64,000 nt of DNA from Lunatimonas lonarensis (GTDB lineage Bacteria > Bacteroidota > Bacteroidia > Cytophagales > Cyclobacteriaceae). A program made the translations under genes and the position numbers. The stretch is taken from positions 27,116-91,115 of the forward strand of contig NZ_AQHR01000035.1 of NCBI RefSeq assembly GCF_000390185.1, in the 5' to 3' direction. The notes below the pieces were generated by a model that was not told the origin of the DNA, ran no database searches, and worked only from the letters and a program-made list of their open reading frames with translations. Position 1 is the first letter of the stretch, and the number at the start of each line of letters is the position of its first letter. Shown here in pieces: positions 55,817 through 63,834 of this stretch.

Positions 55817-57025
55817 ATGATTGAGCGCGGATTATTGATAGGATTGCTTGCCTTGGCAAGTGTGATGCCCCTTAGCGGGCAAGTGGTGCCCAAAGAAGTG
55901 GCGGTAGAGGATGAGCAGTTGATCTTTCCCATTCAGCCCGAGCATGCCCACGGCAGCAGTATCGTGGAGTTGCCCAATGGCGATCTACTGGCGACCTGGT
56001 TTCAAGGCTCCGGTGAGCGAAAGGCCGACGACGTGAAAATCATGGGAGCGAGGCTGCGCAAGCGGGATAAGCAGTGGGGGCCGCCGTTTTTGATGGCCGA
56101 TACGCCGCATTTGCCCGACTGCAATCCGGTCTTGTTTTTGAACGGCGACGGCAAGCTCTTTCTGGTATGGATCGCCGTACAGGCTAACCGCTGGGAGCAC
56201 TCCATTCTACGGGTGAGGACGTCTACCAATTACAACAACGCCGGCGCACCTATATGGGACTGGCAGGACAATATACTGCTCAAGCCCGGCTCCGAATTTG
56301 CCGAGGAAGTGGCAGCGAGGTTTAGGGAGCTGCCGGAAACCGGTGCCGGCTGGGCAGAGTATGCGCCGTCTTACGACGATATGATCCTTGAGGCTTCCAA
56401 AGACAGCCGAAAAAGCAGCATAGGATGGATGACCCGGATCAAACCGCTGTTTTTGCCGTCGGGAAGGATCCTGCTTCCACTGTATTCTGATGGGTATAAC
56501 TTTTCACTGGCGGCCATCTCGGACGACGGGGGGGAAACCTGGACTCCCAGCCTGCCCATCGTGGGGAGGGGACCCATACAGCCGGCCTTTGCCCGCAAAG
56601 AGGACGGCACCATCGTCGCGTATATGCGGGACAGCGGAGATGCCCCCGCCCGGGTTCACAGGAGTATGTCCAGCGACAATGGCTACTCCTGGACAGCTTC
56701 GGAAAAAACAGCAATACCCAACACCGCCAGCGTGGAGCTGCATGCGCTACGTTCCGGGCATTGGGCCTTTTTGGGAAACGACATAGACGACGGGCGCTAT
56801 CGGGTAGCCCTGTACCTGTCGGATGATGAAGGGGAAACCTGGAAATGGAAAGTATACTTGGAAGACGGGGAAAAGGGACAGGGAGGGCACTCCTATCCCA
56901 GCCTGATCGAAGATGGAAAGGGGAACCTCCACATCACCTATTCGTTTCACGAAAGCGGTGACCGGAAATCGATCAAATACCTGTTGGTAAACCCCAAAAA
57001 GATACTGAGGCATACCGTAAAATAG
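55817..57025 (+). CDS. Sialidase-fold (BNR) protein, exported
   Basis: The 402-residue product has a signal peptide (LLIGLLALASVMPLSGQ) and a sialidase-like propeller. Asp boxes are visible as SDDGGETWT, SSDNGYSW and SDDEGETWKW. HGSSIVELPNGDLLATWFQGSGERKADDV and DTPHLPDCNPVLFLNGDGKLFLVWIA match the BNR_2 exo-sialidase-like group. It begins 21 bases after the deacetylase and ends the first run of the rightward set. It is a distant relative of the lipoprotein at 53611 but not a recent duplicate. Confidence 0.83.
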   Translation: MIERGLLIGLLALASVMPLSGQVVPKEVAVEDEQLIFPIQPEHAHGSSIVELPNGDLLATWFQGSGERKADDVKIMGARLRKRDKQWGPPFLMADTPHLPDCNPVLFLNGDGKLFLVWIAVQANRWEHSILRVRTSTNYNNAGAPIWDWQDNILLKPGSEFAEEVAARFRELPETGAGWAEYAPSYDDMILEASKDSRKSSIGWMTRIKPLFLPSGRILLPLYSDGYNFSLAAISDDGGETWTPSLPIVGRGPIQPAFARKEDGTIVAYMRDSGDAPARVHRSMSSDNGYSWTASEKTAIPNTASVELHALRSGHWAFLGNDIDDGRYRVALYLSDDEGETWKWKVYLEDGEKGQGGHSYPSLIEDGKGNLHITYSFHESGDRKSIKYLLVNPKKILRHTVK

Positions 57026-57478
57026 CGGAGGCGGGAGGCATGCCAACGCCTTAAGGATATGGCAAAGAGGGGTTTCCTTTGAGCAGTTTTCCCTCTTCCG
57101 GCCGTACGCGGTTCGTTGGGCGCCCCTACCGAGCGCCAATACAGGCTGAGGTCGACGATAATGCAGATTTTTTTATGTCCGTGATAGTACAAAATCAGGG
57201 TATGCGGGTAATACAGAAGAGTGGGGTTTTCCCGTCTGAAACAACGGGATGTCAGGATCACTCAAGTAGTTAGGTTAGGTAAGTTTTGTCCGCCTTTGGC
57301 AGGTGCTAAGGCGGACAAATTTCTTTTGACCCCTTAAAGTTGGCTTCTTTTACCCCTATTGGCCATTGCGCATTGAACCCTATGGAGCTTGTCTGTCAGG
57401 AGCAAGGCTGACAGCAGATCTACCCAAAATACCAAGGGTCTTGAATGACCGGCTCATCACTAAAACAACTATACACAC
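57026..57478. other. 453-base intergenic region with terminator and inverted repeats
   Basis: It divides the rightward set. It holds a strong hairpin at 57285-57327 and a second inverted repeat CTGTCAG (57393-57399) / CTGACAG (57408-57414), which could be an operator for the next gene. The first 250 bases show no convincing gene; the short frames there lack a family-like product. Confidence 0.55.
57285..57327 (+). terminator. Strong hairpin, probable terminator
   Basis: TTTGTCCGCCTT (57285-57296) and AAGGCGGACAAA (57308-57319) form a perfect 12-bp stem with an 11-base loop, then a T-rich tail. It probably ends the operon that began at 48537. Confidence 0.75.
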
Positions 57479-59731
57479 ATGACAAAACTATTCTTGGGCG
57501 GCATGGTTGCCCTTGGAATTGCCGCGTTGGCTTCCTGCAATCCCCAATCGGGCGACTCTGCCCAATCCATGGCCGGAACTATCGTCCATGAAGACACCCG
57601 TTTCCGGCAGGAGCTTAGCATCAAGTATTACCTGGAGACGCCCGGGGTGGGGCTCCTACGAGCGTACGAGGATCGAAACGGTACGGTACAGGTGCTTTCC
57701 GATCAGGGCCTGCTGCGTCCTCACGACGGGCAGTTTCTCTTTCCGGGCAGGCTGATAACCGACAGGACCTACCTGCCGATGAAGGACAAGCGGCTGAAAG
57801 ACCTTGTACTGTACCGTGACCAGTTTGTCTACCTGGACGACCGATCTGTGTTGAGCAATGCCTGGGCGGGATCCCTGTTTGTCCGGCATGCCATCTCCGA
57901 TGCCTCCCTTTTTCAGGCGGGCAAGGATTTTTCCTTTCTCGTGGCCGGAGCGGGCAGCTTGGCCTATTATGTCGATTCTGCGGAGGTGTGGAAGGGCAGT
58001 ATGGGCAGTGCCCAGGTATTGGGCCTGGACTATGATTCCCGGCAGGATCGTTTTCTTGTGTTGACGCCAACGCAAGTGGCTACCTTTACACCCGGCCAAA
58101 AGGAATTGAAAGAGGTATTTTCCGGTTCGGGGTTTACTTCCTTTTCCCTGGCAAATGGGGGCAAGCACCTGATCATCGGAACCAACGACGGTTTTTTGAG
58201 GGTAAGTACTGCCTCGTGGCAGCAGGAAGGTGAGCGGCAGAACAGGCTGCCCTGGCCGGAACTGACCGCCGTACGCGAAATCCATGGTAACCTATGGTTT
58301 GGGTCGACCCGGGGTGCATTTATGTTGAAGCCTGACGGGAAGTTTAACTATTACTACGGAGAGCGATGGTTGCCCGGCGATCAGGTGATGCACCTGGCAC
58401 CGGGAAGCGGCCAAAACGTATGGGTGCTCACCGATCAGGGGCTGGCAAAGCTGGAGTTCTTCGAGCAAACCCTGCACGAAAAGGCGGAGTATTTCGACAA
58501 GCAGATGCGGGAGCGACATATCCGCTACGGATTCAATGCTACCCTGGTGGGCATGGAAAAGGGCAACATCAATTCCGGCCGCCTGGGCGACTCGGATAAC
58601 GACGGACTGTGGACATCGATGTACCTAGGGGGGGAGGCGTTCCGGTATGCGGTCACCGGCGAGGCCGAAGCCCTGCAAAATATCCGTGAATCCCTGGATG
58701 CCATGGAGCGGCTCTACACCATCAATCCCATCGAGGGCTTTCCTTCCAGGTCCTTTGCCAGAAGGGGTTATATCCCCCAACTGTCAGACCCAGAGCGCTG
58801 GCAGCCGGCCAGCCATCCCGAGTGGGACTGGAAGGCTACCACCAGTAGCGATGAAGCCATCGGGCATGCGTTTGTATTTGGCGTGATCGCCGAACTGGTA
58901 GATGACAAGGAAGTAAAAGATCAGGCTGTGCGCTTGATCGATGCCCTCATGCAGCATATCGTGGACAATGACTGGTACCTGATCGACTACGATGGCAAAC
59001 CCACGTTGTGGGGCAAGTGGCATCCGGATTATGTGAACAATTTTCCCCGCATGGTAGGCGACCGGAAGCTAAACTCCTCCAATATCATCTCCATGCTGCA
59101 GACAGCCTACCACTTTACCCAAAAGGAGATCTACAAGACCAAGGCCTTTGAGCTGATGAACGATCACGGGTACCTGGACAATATGATGGTGCCCATGGAG
59201 CAAATCGGCAAAGCCGAGGAAGGTACAGACGAGTGGGCGGAGATGCTTTCCGAATCCTGGAACCACTCAGACGATGAAATGTATTTTCTCGGCTACTGGG
59301 GCCTTTACCGCTATGCCTTTAACGATACCCTCAAGGCCAAATACCGTGAATCCATTATAGACCACTGGGAGGCCGAGCGTCCCGAAAAGGACGGGCTTTG
59401 GAATATCTTCACCGCGCTGGTGGCCCCCGACAACTTTGACCTGGAGGAAGCCATCTGGTACCTGCAGGAATATCCGATGGACCTTATCAATTGGAGTGTG
59501 CAGAACAGCCACCGCAAGGACGTGACGCCCATTGCCGAGAACTTCCGTCGTCAGACGCTCACGGAGGTATTGCCGCCCGATGAGCTGCCTATCAGAAGGC
59601 ACAATGCCAACCGATTTGGCCTTGATGCCGGCGGGATGGGCCGCTCCGAAAACAGTCCGGGCGATATCTGGCTGCTTCCCTATTGGATGGGCAGGTACCT
59701 GGGTGTCATCAGCGGCCCCCAAACAGACTAA
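57479..59731 (+). CDS. Beta-propeller plus helical-toroid lipoprotein, paralogue 2
   Basis: A 750-residue lipoprotein (signal ending ALASCNPQ). It is a full-length paralogue of the protein at 48537, with the same order: an N-terminal propeller (about 40-350) and a C-terminal helical domain (about 360-750) with DSDNDGLWTSMYLGGEAF, GFPSRSFARRGY, TTSSDEAIGHAF, GKPTLWGKWHPDYVNNFP, WNHSDDEMYFLGYWGLY, NSHRKDV and LLPYWMGRYLGVI. Unlike paralogue 1 it is a lipoprotein, so the two may act on different sides of the outer membrane. The last bases nearly abut the aldolase gene. The family is unknown to me; a glycan-active enzyme is inferred. Confidence 0.8.
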   Translation: MTKLFLGGMVALGIAALASCNPQSGDSAQSMAGTIVHEDTRFRQELSIKYYLETPGVGLLRAYEDRNGTVQVLSDQGLLRPHDGQFLFPGRLITDRTYLPMKDKRLKDLVLYRDQFVYLDDRSVLSNAWAGSLFVRHAISDASLFQAGKDFSFLVAGAGSLAYYVDSAEVWKGSMGSAQVLGLDYDSRQDRFLVLTPTQVATFTPGQKELKEVFSGSGFTSFSLANGGKHLIIGTNDGFLRVSTASWQQEGERQNRLPWPELTAVREIHGNLWFGSTRGAFMLKPDGKFNYYYGERWLPGDQVMHLAPGSGQNVWVLTDQGLAKLEFFEQTLHEKAEYFDKQMRERHIRYGFNATLVGMEKGNINSGRLGDSDNDGLWTSMYLGGEAFRYAVTGEAEALQNIRESLDAMERLYTINPIEGFPSRSFARRGYIPQLSDPERWQPASHPEWDWKATTSSDEAIGHAFVFGVIAELVDDKEVKDQAVRLIDALMQHIVDNDWYLIDYDGKPTLWGKWHPDYVNNFPRMVGDRKLNSSNIISMLQTAYHFTQKEIYKTKAFELMNDHGYLDNMMVPMEQIGKAEEGTDEWAEMLSESWNHSDDEMYFLGYWGLYRYAFNDTLKAKYRESIIDHWEAERPEKDGLWNIFTALVAPDNFDLEEAIWYLQEYPMDLINWSVQNSHRKDVTPIAENFRRQTLTEVLPPDELPIRRHNANRFGLDAGGMGRSENSPGDIWLLPYWMGRYLGVISGPQTD

Positions 59732-59742
59732 CCCCTCCAGTC

Positions 59743-60546
59743 ATGCGGTTTTTCGACAAAATGAAAGCAGGTATGCGGGTTTATGGCACCTGCATCACCT
59801 CTTTTAATCCCCTTTGGCCCCGGATTTGGGAGGCGGTAGGCTTGGACTTTGTCTTTTTGGATACCGAGCATATCGCCTTGGACCGCACCCAAGTGGCCCA
59901 CTTGTGCCGGCAGTTGCGGGCTTCCGGGGTAGTTCCCATTGTGCGGGTAGCTGCTCCCAGTGCGGTATTGGCCGGGCAGATGATCGATGCCGGAGCCGGC
60001 GGTGTGGTCGTGCCCTATGTGGAGTCGGTGGAGGAAGTACGGCAGTTGGTGGGGGCTACGAAGTACCGACCGATCAAGGGGCAAAAGCTTGCCCGCTTGC
60101 TGCGCGGCGAGGAGAGCCTGACTCCCGAGCTGCAGGCCTATCTTCAGGAGTACAACGGCCCGCGTATGGCCATTGTCAATATAGAAAGTGTGCCGGCCCT
60201 GGAGGAACTGGAGGGGCTGCTTTCGGTACCCGGATTGGATGCGGTCTTTATTGGTCCCCATGACCTCTCGGTGAGCATGGGCCTGCCGGAGCAATACGAC
60301 CATCCCGAAGTGGAGCAGGCTATGCGGCGCATCGTTCAGGTGGCACGTGCCAAGGGACTTCATGTGGGGGTGCACTTTTCCGCCTCTCCTAAGCTGCAGG
60401 TCCAATGGATAGCGGAGGGCGTGGACATGATCTTGCACAGCAGTGACTATGCGCTTTTTTTCCAGCGCTTACAGGAGGATATTACCTATATTAGAAGCCA
60501 AAACGGGGATGGAGAAGCCAATGCTGCCCGTCCCGAAACGATCTAA
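59743..60546 (+). CDS. HpcH/HpaI-family class II aldolase
   Basis: The 267-residue cytoplasmic protein has the HpcH/HpaI pattern: FVFLDTEHIALDRTQV, PIVRVAAPSAVLAGQMIDAGAGGVVVPYVE, NIESVPALEELEGLL with the metal Glu, and FIGPHDLSVSMGLP with the metal Asp. Members split 2-keto-3-deoxy acids or related 4-hydroxy-2-oxo acids to pyruvate and an aldehyde. I start it at the ATG at 59743 because the extra upstream residues come from the end of the previous gene. Its place between paralogue 2 and murQ suggests that an acid sugar or a lactate-derived intermediate is processed. The rhamnonate pathway at the other end of the window could also use such an enzyme. Confidence 0.88.
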   Translation: MRFFDKMKAGMRVYGTCITSFNPLWPRIWEAVGLDFVFLDTEHIALDRTQVAHLCRQLRASGVVPIVRVAAPSAVLAGQMIDAGAGGVVVPYVESVEEVRQLVGATKYRPIKGQKLARLLRGEESLTPELQAYLQEYNGPRMAIVNIESVPALEELEGLLSVPGLDAVFIGPHDLSVSMGLPEQYDHPEVEQAMRRIVQVARAKGLHVGVHFSASPKLQVQWIAEGVDMILHSSDYALFFQRLQEDITYIRSQNGDGEANAARPETI

Positions 60547-60562
60547 GCAAATACCAAGTACC

Positions 60563-61372
60563 ATGACTAAAATTACAGAACAGGATTCGTTGTATAGGCA
60601 TCTGGAAAAGATGTCGGTGGAGGAGTTGACGGCCCATATCAACCGGGAAGACAAAAAGGTGGCCCTGGCCATTGAGCAGGCCCTGCCGCAGATCAATGCC
60701 GTGATCCAAAAAATTGTTGCCCAGCTGAAGGCTGGGGGCCGGTTATTCTATGTGGGAGCAGGCAGTGGCGGTCGCCTTTCCGTGCTTGACGCCATCGAGC
60801 TGCCCACCACCTATGGGGTGCCCAAGGGGATGGTCAATGTGATCCTGGCCGGTGGCGTGGAGCACTTGGTGGAGGCCAGGGAAGAGGAAGAAGACGACCG
60901 GGAGGCAGGCTGGAAGGCATTGCAGGCACAGCAGGTGTCGCCGGGGGACTTTGTGTTGGGGATTTCGGCCAGTGGCACGACGCCCTTTGTGTTGGAGTCA
61001 CTCAGGGCCTGTAGGAGCCATGGCATTCCCACGGGCTGTTTGGTGAGCAATCCCGATTCGCCCATCGCAGGACAGGCCGATCTGCCCATAGAGGTGATCA
61101 CCGGACCTGAGTTTATCACCGGCAGCACGCGCATGAAGTGTGGTACGGCACAAAAAATGATCTTTGATATGATCAGTACCACGGTAATGGTGCAGCTGGG
61201 CCGGGTGGAGGACAACAAGATGGTGAATGTCTTGCTGATCAACGACAAGATTACCGACCGCGCGGTGCGCATGCTGATGGAGCGCTCCGGTATCGCCGAC
61301 TATGCGCACGCCAAAGAGCGTCTATTGGCAGCCGGTTCGGTGCGCAAGGCTTTGGATGCACTGGCGGAATAG
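60563..61372 (+). CDS. murQ: N-acetylmuramic acid 6-phosphate etherase
   Basis: MurQ cleaves the D-lactyl ether of MurNAc-6-phosphate to give GlcNAc-6-phosphate and lactate. The 269-residue product has the SIS-domain motif GAGSGGRLSVLDAIELP, the EEEDDREAG region with the catalytic Glu of the family, GISASGTTPF and GSTRMKCGTAQKMIFDMIS. It is about 30 residues shorter than E. coli MurQ, mainly at the C terminus. The start is the ATG at 60563, 16 bases after the aldolase. It is last in the rightward set and closed by a terminator. The function suggests that the locus handles MurNAc or a MurNAc-like sugar. Confidence 0.92.
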   Translation: MTKITEQDSLYRHLEKMSVEELTAHINREDKKVALAIEQALPQINAVIQKIVAQLKAGGRLFYVGAGSGGRLSVLDAIELPTTYGVPKGMVNVILAGGVEHLVEAREEEEDDREAGWKALQAQQVSPGDFVLGISASGTTPFVLESLRACRSHGIPTGCLVSNPDSPIAGQADLPIEVITGPEFITGSTRMKCGTAQKMIFDMISTTVMVQLGRVEDNKMVNVLLINDKITDRAVRMLMERSGIADYAHAKERLLAAGSVRKALDALAE

Positions 61373-61404
61373 GTTTTCGTGAGATGAGCTGATATTGTCA
61401 TTTG

Positions 61405-61434
61405 AGACTGTCTGTAAAGGGCAGTCTTTTTTTT
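61405..61434 (+). terminator. Rho-independent terminator after murQ
   Basis: AGACTG (61405-61410) and CAGTCT (61422-61427) form a stem followed by eight T. It separates the utilisation locus from the recombinase region. Confidence 0.75.
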
Positions 61435-61556
61435 CGTTACCGGTTTTCCGGATTTCCCCGTAAAGCTGGGTGAAGCTTGCCGCCTTACAATTAGGGTCAA
61501 GCAGGTCGGTTGACGTATCGGATATCCACTTTTTTTTGAGGGAATTTTTCTGGAAT

Positions 61557-61588
61557 TTGTGGAGTTGGGGGATTTTTTTGTATTTTCC
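61557..61588 (+). promoter_or_regulatory. Possible promoter of the recombinase gene
   Basis: TTG at 61557-61559 and TATTTTCC at 61581-61588 are separated by 21 bases, about 25 bases before the ATG. The -7 match is imperfect. Confidence 0.3.
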
Positions 61589-61612
61589 ACCCATCATTTT
61601 TTCTAAGTTGTC

Positions 61613-62734
61613 ATGAAGAAGACCATAGTTTTACGAAACGACACATTTGGCAAGGTGCCGGTCATTCGGATGGAGTTTCCCTTCGATTTCGACTTAAAAG
61701 AATTGGTAAAGGCCTACCCGGATGCGGCATGGTATCCAAAGGAGAGCGTATGGGCGGTTCCGTATGCCGACACCCGGGTTTCTTCCCTCTTGGCGCATTT
61801 TAGAGGGAACAATGTGTGGCTGGACTACAGCTTGGTCAAGAAGGCGGAGCTTCCGCAGGTGTGGCCGGAACTCCCTCCCTTGGCAGATCGGATTGGGGCG
61901 GAGATCCAGCGGTTTAGGGATTGGCTGCGAAACCGTCGGTATGCAGAGGCCACGGTAAAAAACTATTGTGATTCGATCTCGGTATTCTTTCGGTTTTTGG
62001 AAAACAAGGATCCAGAGGAGGTGACCAACGAGGATATGGAGCTGTTCAATCGGGACTATATCCTGGCCCGAGGGCTGTCGGAGTCGTATCAGTCGTTGTT
62101 TATCAACGGGGTGAAGTTGTATTTTGCCATTTTGGAGGACAGGAAGTTGGAGCCGGAGATTATCCGGCGTCCGAGGCGGGCGAAGAAATTGCCCCATGTA
62201 TTGAGCAAGGAAGAGGTCAAGGCGATTTTGGAGGCCCTTACCTACCCAAAGCACCGGCTGATTTTGCTCCTTCTGTATTCCTGTGGTCTGCGAAGGGGGG
62301 AGTTGATAAACCTACGCGTGACCGATATCCAGCTGGAGCGAGGGGTTCTTATGGTGAGAAAAGGTAAGGGTAACAAAGATCGTTTGGTTCGGTTTCCACC
62401 CATGTTACGGGGTATTCTGCAGTCATATATCAAAGCATCTCAACCTAGAGAGTATCTGATAGAAGGGCAGAAGGGAGGGGCCTACAGCGAAAAAAGTTTG
62501 GCAGAGGTATTCAAGAAAGCCTTGCATTTGTCCGGCATCAACAAGCCTGCTACTCCGCATTGGTTGCGGCACAGCTATGCTACCCATCTTCATGAAGGAG
62601 GTACGGACATTCGGTTTATTCAGGAGCTTTTAGGTCATCAGAGCAGCCGAACGACGGAAATTTACACACATGTAAGTACTCGAAAAATAAGGGAAATTCG
62701 GAGTCCAATAGAGGACATGGATCTAGAAATATAG
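61613..62734 (+). CDS. Tyrosine recombinase with extra N-terminal domain, next to a cassette array
   Basis: A 373-residue site-specific recombinase. The catalytic set is complete: Arg227 (SCGLRRGEL), Lys252 (KGKGNKDR), His316 and Arg319 (PHWLRH), His342 (LLGHQSS) and nucleophile Tyr351 (EIYTHVS). A SAM-like DNA-binding domain spans about residues 95-180. The first ~78 residues form an additional domain (FPFDFDLKELVKAYPDAAWY ... SVWAVP) not present in XerC/D. The Lys-to-His gap is 64 residues, as in XerD (72), and not 106 as in IntI1, so the integron-specific insertion is absent. It is read toward the cassettes, whereas classical intI genes usually point away. No phage genes adjoin it. Confidence 0.93.
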   Translation: MKKTIVLRNDTFGKVPVIRMEFPFDFDLKELVKAYPDAAWYPKESVWAVPYADTRVSSLLAHFRGNNVWLDYSLVKKAELPQVWPELPPLADRIGAEIQRFRDWLRNRRYAEATVKNYCDSISVFFRFLENKDPEEVTNEDMELFNRDYILARGLSESYQSLFINGVKLYFAILEDRKLEPEIIRRPRRAKKLPHVLSKEEVKAILEALTYPKHRLILLLLYSCGLRRGELINLRVTDIQLERGVLMVRKGKGNKDRLVRFPPMLRGILQSYIKASQPREYLIEGQKGGAYSEKSLAEVFKKALHLSGINKPATPHWLRHSYATHLHEGGTDIRFIQELLGHQSSRTTEIYTHVSTRKIREIRSPIEDMDLEI

Positions 62735-62815
62735 AAGGCAACCAAACCAGACCAATCCAACAACCTAAAGCGAGAAGGGTCTAGCCAAACCAGACCAATA
62801 AGAAAGTTAGCTGTA
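62735..62815 (+). other. attI-like primary recombination site
   Basis: Directly after the recombinase stop lie two perfect 15-bp direct repeats (62742-62756 and 62785-62799), then GTTAGCTGTA at 62806-62815. This resembles attI, in which direct repeats bound by the integrase precede a GTTRRRY-type core. The core begins the first cassette. The layout is seen directly; the function is inferred. Confidence 0.6.
62742..62799 (+). repeat. Pair of 15-bp direct repeats (CCAAACCAGACCAAT)
   Basis: Identical copies at 62742-62756 and 62785-62799, 43 bases apart start to start. They lie between the recombinase stop and the recombination core. They are likely accessory binding sites for the recombinase. 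Confidence 0.85.
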
Positions 62816-62846
62816 ATTTAGAAAAACACTCACAATCTGATTATTG

Positions 62847-63113
62847 ATGAACAAAATGGATAAAAAACAATTGAATGAATTAACCGATAAGGAGCTATTG
62901 AATGAAGCTAAAAAAATGAAATCTACTCAGACTATTGATGCTACATTAATAGGGGTTTTATTTGGAATTTTGATTTATAGCATTATCGCAGGAAACTTCA
63001 CCATCTTCTTTGGAATACTTCTTTTGTATGCTATTTATAAATTAGCTAATAAGGAAAAGTACAAAAGAGAAGAACTTAAAAATCTTTTAAAAGAACGAAA
63101 TTTGAAATTATAG
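62847..63113 (+). CDS. Cassette gene: small membrane protein of unknown function
   Basis: An 88-residue protein. The first ~30 residues are charged (QLNELTDKELLNEAKKMKS); two hydrophobic segments follow (about 32-47 and 51-68), then a basic helical tail (KLANKEKYKREELKNLLKER). I recall similar short proteins in Bacteroidota, always of unknown function. The ATG at 62847 is used; the ATG at 62856 is an alternative. It starts only 41 bases after the cassette boundary, as cassette genes do, and its stop codon touches the start of the next gene. Codons are AT-rich, unlike the genes to its left. Confidence 0.7.
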   Translation: MNKMDKKQLNELTDKELLNEAKKMKSTQTIDATLIGVLFGILIYSIIAGNFTIFFGILLLYAIYKLANKEKYKREELKNLLKERNLKL

Positions 63114-63830
63114 ATGGTTGATAATTGTAAAAACTGTAAAACAAATTTGACACATAATTTTTGTCCAAATTGTGGTAATCCATCTAAATTAAAAAGGATT
63201 GATGGTCAATATGTAGTTAATGAAATCAGTAATGTTTTAAATTTCAACAAAGGAATATTATTTACAATTAGAGAATTGATTTTACGACCCGGTAAAACAG
63301 TAAGATTTTTTTTACAAGAAGATAGAAATCGATTAGTTAAACCAATTGTATTTATAATTGTATGTTCATTAGTTTATTCTATCATTCAACAGATATTCAG
63401 TTTTGAAGATGGCTATGTGGGATACTCATTTGAAAAAGAATCAGCAATAGCTTCTATTTTTAATTGGGTTTCTGAGAATTATGGCTATTCAAATATATTA
63501 ATGGGAATTTTTATAGCAATTTGGATAAAAGTTTTCTTCCGAAAGTACAGTTTTAATTTCTATGAAATACTAATTCTTTTGTGTTATGTTATGGGAATAG
63601 GAATGTTGTTATTCGCTCTTTTTGGAATTATTGATAGCCTAATTGATTTTCAAATAATGGATAAGGGTTACTTAATTGGAATTATTTATATTTTATTGTC
63701 TATCATAGATTTTTTTGATAAAAAGAAGATTATTAATTATCCCAAAGTTGTGATTTCATACTTTTTAGGAATGCTCACATTTATGTTTGGGATTTTTATA
63801 ATTGGTGGAATAATAAATTGGATAAGATGA
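63114..63830 (+). CDS. Cassette gene: DUF3667-like membrane protein with zinc ribbon
   Basis: A 238-residue protein. It begins with a four-cysteine zinc ribbon (CKNCKTNLTHNFCPNCG, residues 5-21), then a linker with GILFTIRELILRPGKTVRFFL typical of DUF3667-like Bacteroidota proteins, then about five or six transmembrane helices. The function is unknown. The ATG follows the previous stop with no gap, so translation is probably coupled. The stop at 63828-63830 is 4 bases before the terminal site, leaving almost no non-coding DNA, as in integron cassettes. Strong AT bias suggests horizontal origin. Confidence 0.75.
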   Translation: MVDNCKNCKTNLTHNFCPNCGNPSKLKRIDGQYVVNEISNVLNFNKGILFTIRELILRPGKTVRFFLQEDRNRLVKPIVFIIVCSLVYSIIQQIFSFEDGYVGYSFEKESAIASIFNWVSENYGYSNILMGIFIAIWIKVFFRKYSFNFYEILILLCYVMGIGMLLFALFGIIDSLIDFQIMDKGYLIGIIYILLSIIDFFDKKKIINYPKVVISYFLGMLTFMFGIFIIGGIINWIR

Positions 63831-63834
63831 AAAC

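Noticed and set aside
57026..57284. Possible decayed gene after the second sialidase-fold gene
   Set aside because: Short frames only, with no similarity to any family I know; treated as intergenic.
61613..62734. Reading the recombinase as a prophage or conjugative-element integrase
   Set aside because: No phage, relaxase or transfer genes and no tRNA attachment site nearby; the cassette-like structure downstream explains it better.
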